Shown one piece after another: positions 43,474-51,965 of a DNA stretch of 59,495 bases (the stretch's first letter is position 1; each line of letters opens with the position of its first letter). This DNA is from an uncultured Opitutales bacterium (GTDB taxonomy: Bacteria > Verrucomicrobiota > Verrucomicrobiia > Opitutales > Intestinicryptomonadaceae): assembly GCA_900548275.1 (NCBI GenBank), contig URJY01000008.1, positions 1-59,495 of the forward strand, given 5' to 3'. A model generated the notes under the pieces. The model made no database searches, was not told the DNA's origin, and worked only from the letters and a program-made list of their open reading frames with translations. The translations under genes and the position numbers were made by a program.

Positions 43474-43512
43474 CAAAAAAAACGCTCCCCGTTTGACAGG
43501 CGCGGAGCGTGT
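43474..43512 (-). terminator. Terminator of the elbB-lpt array
   Basis: Read on the minus strand, ACGCTCC (43504-43510) pairs with GGAGCGT (43482-43488), followed by a run of eight T (43475-43482). Confidence 0.75.
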
Positions 43513-43574
43513 TTCGTCTTGATTTAGCCGCCGCGCGAAGTTTTCCTCGCGGCTGTATTCGGGGGGTGCCCGAC

Positions 43575-45791
43575 TTAGTTTTTGCCTTTCACGGGCAGTT
43601 TTATAGTCGGGCGCGGACGGGCTTGTTCGTCCTCTTCGGGGGTTGTCGGACGCGCAAATTCGGGCTGCGCCTGTTGCTGCTGCCCGTCGGCTTCGCCCTC
43701 CACGACGACGGACTGCGAACCCTTGTTGTAGACGATTCTGTAGCCCGCCGCGCGCGAGTTGTCTTCGCGGTTTATCACGACGGGGTTGTCGCTCAGGGCA
43801 ATCATTTGTTCGTCGGCGTAGATGTCGGCGCGTCCGCACTTGACCTCCTTCAGCTCCTGCACGATGTTCACGTTTTCGGTCATCGCGATTTGCGAAATCT
43901 CCTTTTTGCCGTCGCGTTTCGACGGGCGCATTTTGACTTCGATTTTCTCGCACGATGCGTCCATATCCGTGCCTTTGACTTTCACCGCGCCTTGGAAGTA
44001 GTAGCGGTCGAGTCTGTCGGAGCTGTCGAGCCACTGTCTGTCGCTCGTGATGACGGTCTTCGAGGGCTTGACTTTAGAGGCGGTCGCAGAATCCTTCATC
44101 CCGATGTTCTTGAAGGGCGGCAGCGTGATTGTCGGGCGTTTCCCCGGGTTTGCGGGGTCGGTGGAAAGCTCCACGAACCTGTGTCGTTTTTCCGCGTCCG
44201 CGGCTTTTGCGTCGGTTTTCAGACGCGGGTAGATGACAGCCCTTTCGGCTTCGGCGGAGTAGTCTTTGCGCACGACCACGACGTTGTCGGTTGCGACGAT
44301 TTTCTTTGGCGAGTTTGTGCGCTTTGCGTCGGACTGCGTGAAGACGTCCATCTTTTGGCAGCTCGCGTCGATGTCGGACGATTTGATTGAGACATCCTTT
44401 TCGAATCTGAACTCGGAGTTTTTGTCGCCGAGTTTGAAATTGAGCCGCCGCGATTTTACGACGGTCGGAATTTTTCTTGCGGGCGCGTTCGTGCCGTTCG
44501 CCGCGCTTTCGATGTCGGGCGATTCCTCGAGGCGCACGACCACGAACGAGTTTTTGTCGGATGCGTCGGAGATTGCTATGCCGCGCTTTCTGTCGCGCAA
44601 AAATATTATCGCGCTTGCCGCCAGTTTCGTGCCGCGTTCGGGGTTTTCGAGAACGCTGTCGCCCATCAGGCATATCTGCGATTTTTCTGGGACGATTTCG
44701 AGCTGTCTGCCAGTCGCCGTTCCGTTTTCGCCTACGAATTTCACGTTGCCGACGCCCCTGATGTATTCGAGCTTCGCCTTTTCGTCTTTTGCGTCGAGAG
44801 CCGAGGCGGAGAGTTTGTCGCATTCGGCGTTGAAGTCTTCCGCCGAAATTTTCACGTTGCCCGAGAAGTCGAAGAGGTTTTTGCCGTTTGCCTGCGACAT
44901 CTTTATTGTGTCGGACGAAATCAGAATGCGCTGGCGTTTGCCGCCGTCTTCGGCGTGGAAGATTTCGGCGCGCGCGCGGGCGGTCTTGCCCGAGAATGCG
45001 AGCACCGATTTTGCGTTGCGGTCGAGCGTCATTTTTTCGCCCGAGAGTTTGGCTTGGCTTGCGATGTCCGTAATTTTGGGGCTTCCCGAGAGTTCCGCCC
45101 TTCCGCTTTCGGGAAATATTTCGGCGCGGTCGGTTTCGGCGAGCCTGTTGTCGCGCAGCATTTTCACCGCGCCCGATGCTACGATTTTATCCGCCGACTT
45201 CCCCGATTTCGACGATACCGTTTCGAGGTAGTTGCATACGAGGTCGGTGTCGGAATTTTTCACCGAAACGTTGTCGCGCAGCACGAACACGTTCGACTTC
45301 CCCGCGTAGGAAAGGCTTGCGTAGACGCTTTTGAGATTTGTTGTACCGCCGTTTTTCCCGCCGTCCTTGAGCGAAATGTCGACATCGGAAAAGACTTCGA
45401 CGAAGCGTTTGTCGCCGAACCACCGCCACTTTTTGCCCTTCATATCGAAGTCCGTGCCGACCACCGAGAGGTCTGCGGGGCTTTCGGCGATTTTCGTGTC
45501 GGGGTTGACCGAGGCGGACGGGCTTTTTATCGTCGCCCGAAGTTCGGCTTTCGTCCTGCCTTCGTAGATGTCGAGCTTGATTTGCTCCACGTCTATGCGC
45601 GTGTCGCTTACGTACTTTGCCTTGTCGCCGAAAAGTTCCCACTCCTTTACGCCCGTGTTTTCGTCGAAGTTGGGCAGTTCGAAATTCGAGACCGTCCCGG
45701 GGAGCATTGTGGACTGCCGCGCGTGTGCGCATACCGCCGCCGCCGCGCACAGAGCCGCGATACCGATTGTCTTTGTGAAAAAGCCGCGCAT
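43575..45791 (-). CDS. Large LptC/LptA (OstA)-like lipopolysaccharide-transport protein
   Basis: The 738-aa product has a signal peptide (MRGFFTKTIGIAALCAAAAV, cleaved near AHA). The first part, from PNFDENTGVKEWELFGDKAKYV on, resembles LptC. Several OstA/LptA-like units follow (for example YLETVSSKSGKSADKIVASG, MFDFSGNVKISAEDFNAECD-like and YYFQGAVKVKGTDMDASCEK), and a proline/glutamine-rich tail ends in KLPVKGKN. LptA and LptC are normally about 190 residues each and bridge the periplasm; this protein could bridge it as one chain. The start overlaps the elbB stop by one base (TAATG). Confidence 0.85.
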   Translation of the reverse strand: MRGFFTKTIGIAALCAAAAVCAHARQSTMLPGTVSNFELPNFDENTGVKEWELFGDKAKYVSDTRIDVEQIKLDIYEGRTKAELRATIKSPSASVNPDTKIAESPADLSVVGTDFDMKGKKWRWFGDKRFVEVFSDVDISLKDGGKNGGTTNLKSVYASLSYAGKSNVFVLRDNVSVKNSDTDLVCNYLETVSSKSGKSADKIVASGAVKMLRDNRLAETDRAEIFPESGRAELSGSPKITDIASQAKLSGEKMTLDRNAKSVLAFSGKTARARAEIFHAEDGGKRQRILISSDTIKMSQANGKNLFDFSGNVKISAEDFNAECDKLSASALDAKDEKAKLEYIRGVGNVKFVGENGTATGRQLEIVPEKSQICLMGDSVLENPERGTKLAASAIIFLRDRKRGIAISDASDKNSFVVVRLEESPDIESAANGTNAPARKIPTVVKSRRLNFKLGDKNSEFRFEKDVSIKSSDIDASCQKMDVFTQSDAKRTNSPKKIVATDNVVVVRKDYSAEAERAVIYPRLKTDAKAADAEKRHRFVELSTDPANPGKRPTITLPPFKNIGMKDSATASKVKPSKTVITSDRQWLDSSDRLDRYYFQGAVKVKGTDMDASCEKIEVKMRPSKRDGKKEISQIAMTENVNIVQELKEVKCGRADIYADEQMIALSDNPVVINREDNSRAAGYRIVYNKGSQSVVVEGEADGQQQQAQPEFARPTTPEEDEQARPRPTIKLPVKGKN

Positions 45792-46450
45792 TATTTTACC
45801 GATTCGAGCATTGCCTCTATCATCGCGCCCACGCCCGCGTCGATTTCGGCGGTGTTGCCCGCGAGCATATACGCGGGGGTCGAGAACACGTTTTTCGATT
45901 CGTCGGCGACGAATCCGTCTGCGGGGCACTCGACGTGTTTTGCGCCGAGCTTTTCGACTGCCGCGGCGGTCTGCGGGTCGTTGCCTATCGTAAGTTTTAC
46001 GCCGCCGCCTATCGACTTTGCGGCGATTACGGGCGCTATGCAGACAAAGCCGAGCGGCTTGCCTTTGGCAAGCATTGATTTTACCGCCGAATCCACCTGC
46101 GGAAGAACCGACATATCCGCGCCTTTTGTCGCGAAGTCGGACAGGTTTTTAGCCGCGCCGAAGCCCCCGGGGAGCAGGAGCATATCGAAGTCGTCGGCGG
46201 AAAATTCCGAGAGCGGGGCGATGTCGCCGCGCGCGATTCGCGCCGATTCGACGAGCACGTTCCGCGCCTGTTGCGGCGTTCCGTCGAGGTGGTTTACCGT
46301 TCCGTTTTGTTCGATGTCGGGCGCGAAAAATCGCACCCGAACGTTTCGACGCTGCAGGTTCAAAAGTGTTATTACCGCTTCGTGGATTTCCGAGCCGTCG
46401 CAGACTCCGCATCCCGAAAGTATGATTGCCGCCGTTTTCCTGTTTTCCAT
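45791..46450 (-). CDS. elbB: ElbB-type DJ-1/PfpI glyoxalase-like protein
   Basis: The 219-aa protein matches ElbB: IILSGCGVCDGSEIHEAVIT near the start, FAPDIEQNGTVNHLDG, SARIARGDIAPL and the nucleophile-elbow cysteine in GFVCIAPVIAAK. The DJ-1/PfpI fold supports glyoxalase-type activity; the original link to isoprenoid synthesis is indirect. It is coupled to the Lpt-like gene by a TAATG overlap and follows the MBL gene by 40 bases. Confidence 0.92.
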   Translation of the reverse strand: MENRKTAAIILSGCGVCDGSEIHEAVITLLNLQRRNVRVRFFAPDIEQNGTVNHLDGTPQQARNVLVESARIARGDIAPLSEFSADDFDMLLLPGGFGAAKNLSDFATKGADMSVLPQVDSAVKSMLAKGKPLGFVCIAPVIAAKSIGGGVKLTIGNDPQTAAAVEKLGAKHVECPADGFVADESKNVFSTPAYMLAGNTAEIDAGVGAMIEAMLESVK

Positions 46451-46490
46451 TTTTTTGCGGATATTAAATTTTGATGTTTTGCGATGTTTT

Positions 46491-47267
46491 CTATGTTTCG
46501 ACCGAAAGCCCGTCGTAAGCCATATGACACGGCTCGGGCAGGGCAGGTTCCCATTTTGCGTAGTCGAGTTGCGCGGTTGTGTGGATGAAGAACGCCTTTT
46601 TCGGCTCTATCTCGCGGACGTAGCCTATTGCCTCCTCGACGCTCAGGTGCGACGGGTGCACTTTCGGGCGGAGCGCGTCGATTGCCAGAATGTCGGCGTT
46701 GCGGGCAAGCTCTATCGCGCGTTCCGACAGCATTTTGCAGTCGGTGAAGTAGGCGATTTTTTTGCCCGCCTCCTCGAAGACAAGCCCGAGCGTCTTCACG
46801 GGGCCGTGCGGGAGTTCGACGGACTTGACCGTCGCGCCGTTGGGCAGTTCGAGTGTGTCGGGCATTTCTGCGATTTTGAAGCACGGGTATCCGCGCGAGC
46901 GCGGCTGTGCGTCGAGGGCGTAGGGGAACATTGCGCGGATGCGCTCAAGCCCGTAGTCGTTGGAGTATACGGGCATTACGTTGTCCTCCATTACGTCGCA
47001 GAATCTGCGGAGGTCGTCCATTCCCGCGATGTGGTCGGCGTGTCCGTGGGTGAGTATGAAAAGGTCGGCGTAGCTTATGTTGTTCTTGAGGCATTGCAGG
47101 CGCATTTCGGGCGCGGAGTCCACCAGAATTTTGCATGCCGAAAGTTCGACGAACGCGCTCGTGCGCGTGCGCCAGTTCTTGGGGTTCGACAAGTCCAAAT
47201 CGGCGTGTCTGCCGCCGATTACGGGCACTCCCTGCGATGTCCCCGTGCCGAGAAATGTTATTTTCAT
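46491..47267 (-). CDS. MBL-fold metallo-hydrolase (PhnP-like)
   Basis: The 258-aa protein has the metallo-beta-lactamase motif THGHADHIAGMDDLRRF (HxHxDH), a GTSQGVPVIGG start, further metal ligands in SVELPHG and FTDCK, and HPSHLSVEEAIG near the end. The layout resembles PhnP cyclic phosphodiesterases and similar housekeeping hydrolases (YycJ-like are less similar). Substrate unproved. It is 4 bases after the IclR gene. Confidence 0.9.
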   Translation of the reverse strand: MKITFLGTGTSQGVPVIGGRHADLDLSNPKNWRTRTSAFVELSACKILVDSAPEMRLQCLKNNISYADLFILTHGHADHIAGMDDLRRFCDVMEDNVMPVYSNDYGLERIRAMFPYALDAQPRSRGYPCFKIAEMPDTLELPNGATVKSVELPHGPVKTLGLVFEEAGKKIAYFTDCKMLSERAIELARNADILAIDALRPKVHPSHLSVEEAIGYVREIEPKKAFFIHTTAQLDYAKWEPALPEPCHMAYDGLSVET

Positions 47268-47271
47268 AGCG

Positions 47272-48039
47272 TCAGTCGAGCGTACATTTTTTCTTCATTA
47301 TTGCGGCGATTTTGCCGAAGTCCTCTTTGCGCAGCCGTTCGGACGGCCCCGTTACCCATATCGACGAAGTGGGCATTCCGTCCTTGTCGAGAATCGGCAC
47401 GGCGACGCAGTTCATACCGCGCACGTACTCCTCTTCGTCGGTGGCGTAGCCCAGTTCGCGCGCCTGCCGCAGTGTGCGCCAGTAGGCTTGGCTGTCGGTT
47501 ATCGTGTTTGCGTTGTATTTTACGAACTCGATTTTGTCGACGTATTTTTTTGCGCGTTCCTCGGGCATAAAGGCGAGCATTGCCTTTGCGCCCGCCGCCG
47601 TGTGCATCGGGCATTTCAGACCGACCGTCCCCGTGTAGTTGAAGCTGTGCGTGCCGACCTCCTGCTGAAGCATAACGTAGCGGTCTTCGAGCATAATTCC
47701 GAGCATTGTCGTTTCCTTCACCGCGTCGCGGATGTCGACCATAATGTCGGATATTCCGCGTATTAGTTTCTGCGCCTTTTCCGCGCCGAGCGCCATTTGG
47801 GCGAAGAGCTTCGAGAGTGTGTATCTGTTGTCGGCGGGGTTTTTGTCGACCAGTCCGTAGTCCTGCAATGTCGCCAAGATTCTGAAGACCGCCGATTGCG
47901 CGAAGCCCGTGGTCTTCATCAGTTCGAGTTGCGTCAGTCCGTTTTCGCTTTCCGACAACACATCCCAAACCCCGATTGCTTTTACGAGATTCGGAATGTG
48001 GTAGCGTTTGTATTGGAACTTCGACGTATCCGTATTCAT
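47272..48039 (-). CDS. IclR-family transcriptional regulator
   Basis: The 255-aa protein has an N-terminal winged helix-turn-helix (LTQLELMKTTGFAQSAVFRI, then LATLQDYGLVDK) and a C-terminal IclR effector domain with CPMHTAAGAKAMLAFMP and GMNCVAVPILD. Members respond to small carbon compounds. It heads the IclR-MBL-ElbB-Lpt array and is divergent from the ZIP transporter across 123 bases, so it may control either side. Confidence 0.92.
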   Translation of the reverse strand: MNTDTSKFQYKRYHIPNLVKAIGVWDVLSESENGLTQLELMKTTGFAQSAVFRILATLQDYGLVDKNPADNRYTLSKLFAQMALGAEKAQKLIRGISDIMVDIRDAVKETTMLGIMLEDRYVMLQQEVGTHSFNYTGTVGLKCPMHTAAGAKAMLAFMPEERAKKYVDKIEFVKYNANTITDSQAYWRTLRQARELGYATDEEEYVRGMNCVAVPILDKDGMPTSSIWVTGPSERLRKEDFGKIAAIMKKKCTLD

Positions 48040-48162
48040 TGTGGGGCATTTTCGTTTTTTATCGCCCGCGTGTCAAAACAAAGCTTGCGCAATTTGCCGA
48101 TTTTTCGTTGTGTTGGCGGCGAAATTGTCCGATACATTCGGCGGTTTGATTTTTTCGGCAAA

Positions 48163-48960
48163 ATGCAAGACAACGCTACAATGGCACTTCTTCTGAGCCT
48201 GTTCGCGGGCGCGTCCACCGCGATAGGCGCGGCGTTGGCTTTTGCCGTCAGGCGCGACGATATGAGGTTTTTCGCCCTCGGGATGAGCTTTTCGGCGGGC
48301 GTTATGATTTACCTTTCGTTTATGGACATACTGCCGATGTCGATAGAGCGGATGAAGGAGGGCTTCGGCGCGGACGCGGCGCGGTTCGGGCATTTCTGCG
48401 CGGTGCTCGCGTTCTTCGCGGGGGTGCTTGCGGCGGGGGTTATCGACTATTTCGTGCCCGAGCACGTCGACGGCGAAATGGTCGAGGAGGCGCATTCCGC
48501 CCCGCATGTCGGCGGCGCGCGCAAGACCGCGCTTTTCACCGCGCTTGCCTTGGCGATACACAATTTCCCCGAGGGGCTTTCGGTTTTCGTGTCGGGCTTG
48601 GACGATTTGACTGTGGGCGCGGGCGTTGCAATCGCGATAACTCTGCACAACATACCTGAGGGGATGTCGGTTGCGCTTCCCGTGTATTCGGCGACGGGCG
48701 ACAGGCGCAAGGCGTTTGTTTGGGGTTCTCTTTCGGGCTTTGCCGAGCCGCTCGGCGCGCTTCTGGCGTATCTGTTTCTCGCTCCGTATCTGACCCCGAT
48801 TACGGTCGGCGCGGCGTTGGCGTTCACGGCGGGGTTGATGGTGTATATATCGCTTGACGAACTACTGCCGATGGCGAAAGAATACGGTCGCGAGCATTAC
48901 GGAATCGTCGGCGTCTTCGCTGGAATGGCGTTGATGGCTGCGGTTTCGATTGTTTTTTAG
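48163..48960 (+). CDS. zupT: ZIP-family metal transporter (ZupT-like)
   Basis: The 265-aa protein has eight predicted helices and the paired metal-site motifs ALAIHNFPEGLSVFV and ITLHNIPEGMSVALPV in helices 4 and 5. These define the ZupT/GufA-like ZIP importers of zinc and other divalent metals. A later ATG at 48181 (MALLLSLFAG) is an equally possible start. The EamA gene follows after 23 bases. Confidence 0.93.
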   Translation: MQDNATMALLLSLFAGASTAIGAALAFAVRRDDMRFFALGMSFSAGVMIYLSFMDILPMSIERMKEGFGADAARFGHFCAVLAFFAGVLAAGVIDYFVPEHVDGEMVEEAHSAPHVGGARKTALFTALALAIHNFPEGLSVFVSGLDDLTVGAGVAIAITLHNIPEGMSVALPVYSATGDRRKAFVWGSLSGFAEPLGALLAYLFLAPYLTPITVGAALAFTAGLMVYISLDELLPMAKEYGREHYGIVGVFAGMALMAAVSIVF

Positions 48961-48983
48961 ACCGTAAAAAAAGGGGAAAATAT

Positions 48984-49397
48984 ATGTGGCAGGTTTATGC
49001 TCTGCTTTCGGCGTTGTTTGCGGCGTTGACGGCGGTATTTGCGAAAGTCGGCGTCGACGGCACGAACTCGAATCTGGCGACGGCAATCCGCACGCTCGTG
49101 ATTCTTTTCATAACTTGGGGCATCGTTTTTGCGACCGCCGACATACGCGAAATTAAAAGCGTCCCCGCGAGGACGCTTGTATTTCTCGTTCTTTCGGGCG
49201 CGGCGACGGGGCTTTCGTGGCTCTGCTATTTCAGGGCGTTGCAGCTGGGCGAGGCTTCGAAGGTCGCGCCAGTCGAGAAGCTGAGCGTTGTCATTACGAT
49301 AGTACTCGCCGCCTTGCTTTTGGGCGAACCGCTTTCGGCAAAGACCGTTGCGGGCGGCTTGCTGATTCTGGGCGGCTCGCTCGTGCTTATGCTTTAG
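48984..49397 (+). CDS. Single-domain EamA/DMT-family transporter
   Basis: The 137-aa protein has four to five helices and one EamA unit (GLSWLCYFRALQLGEASKVA, PVEKLSVVITIVLAALLLGE). It is half the size of standard ten-helix EamA proteins and probably works as a dimer. GGGGAA before the ATG is a good ribosome site. It converges with trmB, leaving only 9 bases between stop codons. Confidence 0.9.
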   Translation: MWQVYALLSALFAALTAVFAKVGVDGTNSNLATAIRTLVILFITWGIVFATADIREIKSVPARTLVFLVLSGAATGLSWLCYFRALQLGEASKVAPVEKLSVVITIVLAALLLGEPLSAKTVAGGLLILGGSLVLML

Positions 49398-49406
49398 TCC
49401 CAGAGT

Positions 49407-49991
49407 TTAAACCGCCTCCGCCACGAGCGTCGAAAAATCGGGCAGGATGCGTTGGAATTGCGACACTTCTTCGAGCGGAAGTTCGGTCTCGTCGGTCAGT
49501 TTCCAGTTCGAGTTCGCGTTTATTACGTCGACTGTCCAGTCGAAGTATTCGCGGTAGTCGGTGCGGAAGTAGAGCTTTGCCCCGCCCGAGACGAACTGCC
49601 GCAGGTAGTCGAGAAATTCGCCCTGCATCAGGCGGCGTTTGTGGTGTCTTTCCTTCGGCCACGGGTCGGGAAAGAAGATGAAGACCTTTTCGACGCGCAT
49701 ATCGCGCGGCATGGCCTCGAGAAATTCGAGTGCCTCAGCCTTGACGAAAAACGCGTTGGGGGCGTTTTTGTTTTTCGCGCGGCGTTGCGAATCGCGCACG
49801 CGCTCGCTGATTAGGTCGATTCCCACGCAGGTTTCGTTCGGGTTTGCGGCGGCGTACGAGCTTAGCCAGTGCCCCTTCCCGCAACCGATTTCGAACGAAA
49901 TCTTGGGCGAGGTTTTGAAAATTTCGGCGCAGCTTTCGCGCAGGCGTTCTATGCGCTCGGCGCGTCTTTGCAATGCTTCTTCGAGACTCAT
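49407..49991 (-). CDS. trmB: tRNA (guanine-N7)-methyltransferase
   Basis: The 194-aa enzyme methylates G46 of tRNA with SAM. It shows the SAM motif FEIGCGKGHWLSSYA and the TrmB signature IFFPDPWPKERHHKRRLMQ; FRTDYREYFDW follows. The start at 49991 fits the short N-terminus of the family; longer in-frame starts fall within the gamma-carbonic-anhydrase gene. It lies 14 bases after that gene, probably one operon. Confidence 0.95.
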   Translation of the reverse strand: MSLEEALQRRAERIERLRESCAEIFKTSPKISFEIGCGKGHWLSSYAAANPNETCVGIDLISERVRDSQRRAKNKNAPNAFFVKAEALEFLEAMPRDMRVEKVFIFFPDPWPKERHHKRRLMQGEFLDYLRQFVSGGAKLYFRTDYREYFDWTVDVINANSNWKLTDETELPLEEVSQFQRILPDFSTLVAEAV

Positions 49992-50005
49992 ATTTTTTGC
50001 GGCGG

Positions 50006-50542
50006 TTATTTTGCGGCTTCTTCCTTTGCCTTGTTTGCCGCCGCGAGCGTACGGTATTTCTTCGACCAGTAGCCGAGCCCCTCCTTTGTCTTGTCGTCGA
50101 GCTGTTTGACGACCTTTGCGGGCGAACCAAGCACGAGCGACCCCGCGGGAATTACAGTGTTTTTCGTAACCAACGCGCCCGCGCCGACGATTGAGTTGTC
50201 GCCGATTACAGCCTTGTCGAGTACGATTGCGCCCATTCCGATGAGGCATTCGTTGCCGACTTCGCAGGCGTGCAGAATCGCGCCGTGTCCGACGGTCGTG
50301 TCCCTGCCGATTTTGACGCCCGCGTCGTCCGCCAAGTGCACCATTGTGCCGTCCTGCAGGTTCGAGCCTTCGCCAAGCTCTATCGAATTGATGTCGGCGC
50401 GGAGCACGCACCCCGGCCAGACGCTCGCGTGTGCCGCGATTTTAATGTCGCCGATGAGAACGGCGTTTTTGCTGACGTAGGCGGTCGGGTCGATTTGCGG
50501 GTCTTTGCCGAGGTATTTTTCGAGTCTTTCTTCGAGTGTCAT
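50006..50542 (-). CDS. Gamma-class carbonic anhydrase-like hexapeptide protein
   Basis: The 178-aa protein forms a left-handed beta-helix. Zinc ligands are present as histidines in MVHLADD and VGHGAILHACEV. RADINSIELGEGSNLQDGT is typical of the YrdA/PaaY/CaiE group, of which some members have carbonic anhydrase activity. AAGGA lies 8 bases before the ATG at 50542, which is therefore chosen over one 27 bases upstream. Confidence 0.93.
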   Translation of the reverse strand: MTLEERLEKYLGKDPQIDPTAYVSKNAVLIGDIKIAAHASVWPGCVLRADINSIELGEGSNLQDGTMVHLADDAGVKIGRDTTVGHGAILHACEVGNECLIGMGAIVLDKAVIGDNSIVGAGALVTKNTVIPAGSLVLGSPAKVVKQLDDKTKEGLGYWSKKYRTLAAANKAKEEAAK

Positions 50543-50683
50543 AGCGTGTCCTTTTTTTAATCGGTTCAATCTTGTCCGAAGTCGTTTTTTATTTCAACGA
50601 AATATTCAATGTAATCGGCGGCGGTCGGCGGTTCGGCAAAAAAAACTCGCAAAAATTTTCGGGCGGGGAATCATCTACCGCCT

Positions 50684-51454
50684 ATGTTCGAAATCGGAGA
50701 GTTGTTTTCATCGTCCGCGCAGATGTGGTCGCTTTTTTTCTGCGCGGTTTTAATAGGGATGTCGAAGACGGGTATGCAGGGCATCAACACCGTTTCGATT
50801 CCGCTTATGGCGATTGCATTCGGCGCGAAACCGTCGACGGGCATAATTCTGCCCATGCTCTGTTTCGCCGACCTAATCGCCGTGTGCTACTACCGCAGAC
50901 AGGCGTCGTGGCGGATTGTGCTGAAGCTTCTGCCGCCCGCAGTGGTCGGGTTCTTCGCGGCGATTTTCGTCGATTCGTTCGTGCCCGAAGACGAGTTCAG
51001 AATTTTGATTGCATTCAGCATTGCAATCGGGCTTGTGGTGATGTTCTGGACGGAGCGCGGCGGAGGAAAGGCTGCGTGCGGGAACATCGCCGACAAGTGG
51101 TGGTACGCGCAGTCGTTCGGCGTGATGGGCGGTTTCACCACGATGATAGGCAATGCGGCGGGGGCGGTGATGTCGGTTTATCTTCTGAGCGCGCGGCTGC
51201 CGAAGCTTGTTTTTGTGGGCACGAATGCGTGGTTTTTTCTGATGGTAAACTATATGAAGCTGCCGCTTCAGGCGTTTGTGTGGAATAACATAGACGCGCA
51301 CAGCTTGGCGGTCGGCGCATGCGGGATACCGTTCATTCTGGCGGGCGCGGTGTTCGGGATATGGTTTGTGAAGAAACTTCCCGAGCGGTACTACAGAATC
51401 TTCATAATCGCGACCACGATAATTTCCACCACCTGTATGTTTGTCGAGTTCTGA
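50684..51454 (+). CDS. TauE/SafE (TSUP) family permease
   Basis: The 256-aa membrane protein has about eight helices with the TSUP duplicated unit (GMSKTGMQGINTVSIPLMAI and GFTTMIGNAAGAVMSVYLLS). The family moves sulfite, sulfonates or organosulfur compounds. It stands alone, divergent from the carbonic-anhydrase gene across about 140 bases. Confidence 0.93.
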   Translation: MFEIGELFSSSAQMWSLFFCAVLIGMSKTGMQGINTVSIPLMAIAFGAKPSTGIILPMLCFADLIAVCYYRRQASWRIVLKLLPPAVVGFFAAIFVDSFVPEDEFRILIAFSIAIGLVVMFWTERGGGKAACGNIADKWWYAQSFGVMGGFTTMIGNAAGAVMSVYLLSARLPKLVFVGTNAWFFLMVNYMKLPLQAFVWNNIDAHSLAVGACGIPFILAGAVFGIWFVKKLPERYYRIFIIATTIISTTCMFVEF

Positions 51455-51965
51455 GTTCGGCTACGGGAGGGGGCTGTTTAATGAAAAATGAATAATTGGG
51501 GGCGCGTTCGCGCCCTAACGTCTCGCAGGCGAATTTTATTGTTTTAATAATCCGTCCGAAGCTTGCGGACAATTTGAATGTTATGTGAATTGTAAAATCA
51601 GAGATTGCCGATTAGCGCATACGCGAGAATCTTCATTTTCCAAGACAGCCATTGCAACAAATTACAATACCTGTGCGGCAATAGGGCTTATCCGCAAAGC
51701 GAACCAAAGAATCCGTTGTCCCAATGGATTTATAGTTATGAATATACGCCAAAATTCGTTATTCGTTTCTCATTTGGCAATTACTTTCGCAAGCGCCTTT
51801 GAAAAAGAAGGTCGGTAGCGTACCCCCACGCTACCGACCAGTTTGTTTTCTACTTTATTTATTTACCCCATCTCCCGTAGGAGAAAATGTAGTTTTTTAA
51901 ATCTACAAAGAGAATCGGATTTTTATTTCGATTTGTCAAGTGCTTTTTTTGCTTTTTTTTCGAAA
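51455..51965. other. Gene-poor stretch ending in a strong orphan terminator
   Basis: No recognised gene is seen. A GGGCGCG/CGCGCCC hairpin near 51499-51514 and a GTCCG/CGGAC hairpin near 51551 lie in the first half. The second half is AT-rich and holds two overlapping short frames (to 51802 and 51818) of which neither looks like a known protein. A 12-bp terminator stem follows at 51810. The stretch could encode a small RNA. Confidence 0.4.
51810..51849 (+). terminator. Strong terminator hairpin without an obvious gene
   Basis: GGTCGGTAGCGT (51810-51821) pairs perfectly with ACGCTACCGACC (51828-51839), followed by AGTTTGTTTT. It ends a transcript coming from 51455-51800 or from the TSUP gene. 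Confidence 0.8.

Noticed and set aside
45792..45929. Longer start for the Lpt-like gene
   Set aside because: The extra 46 residues are Arg-rich, lie within elbB and would bury the signal peptide.
51585..51818. Two overlapping small open frames
   Set aside because: They compete in different frames, have no ribosome site, and neither resembles a known protein; the region is better described as non-coding.
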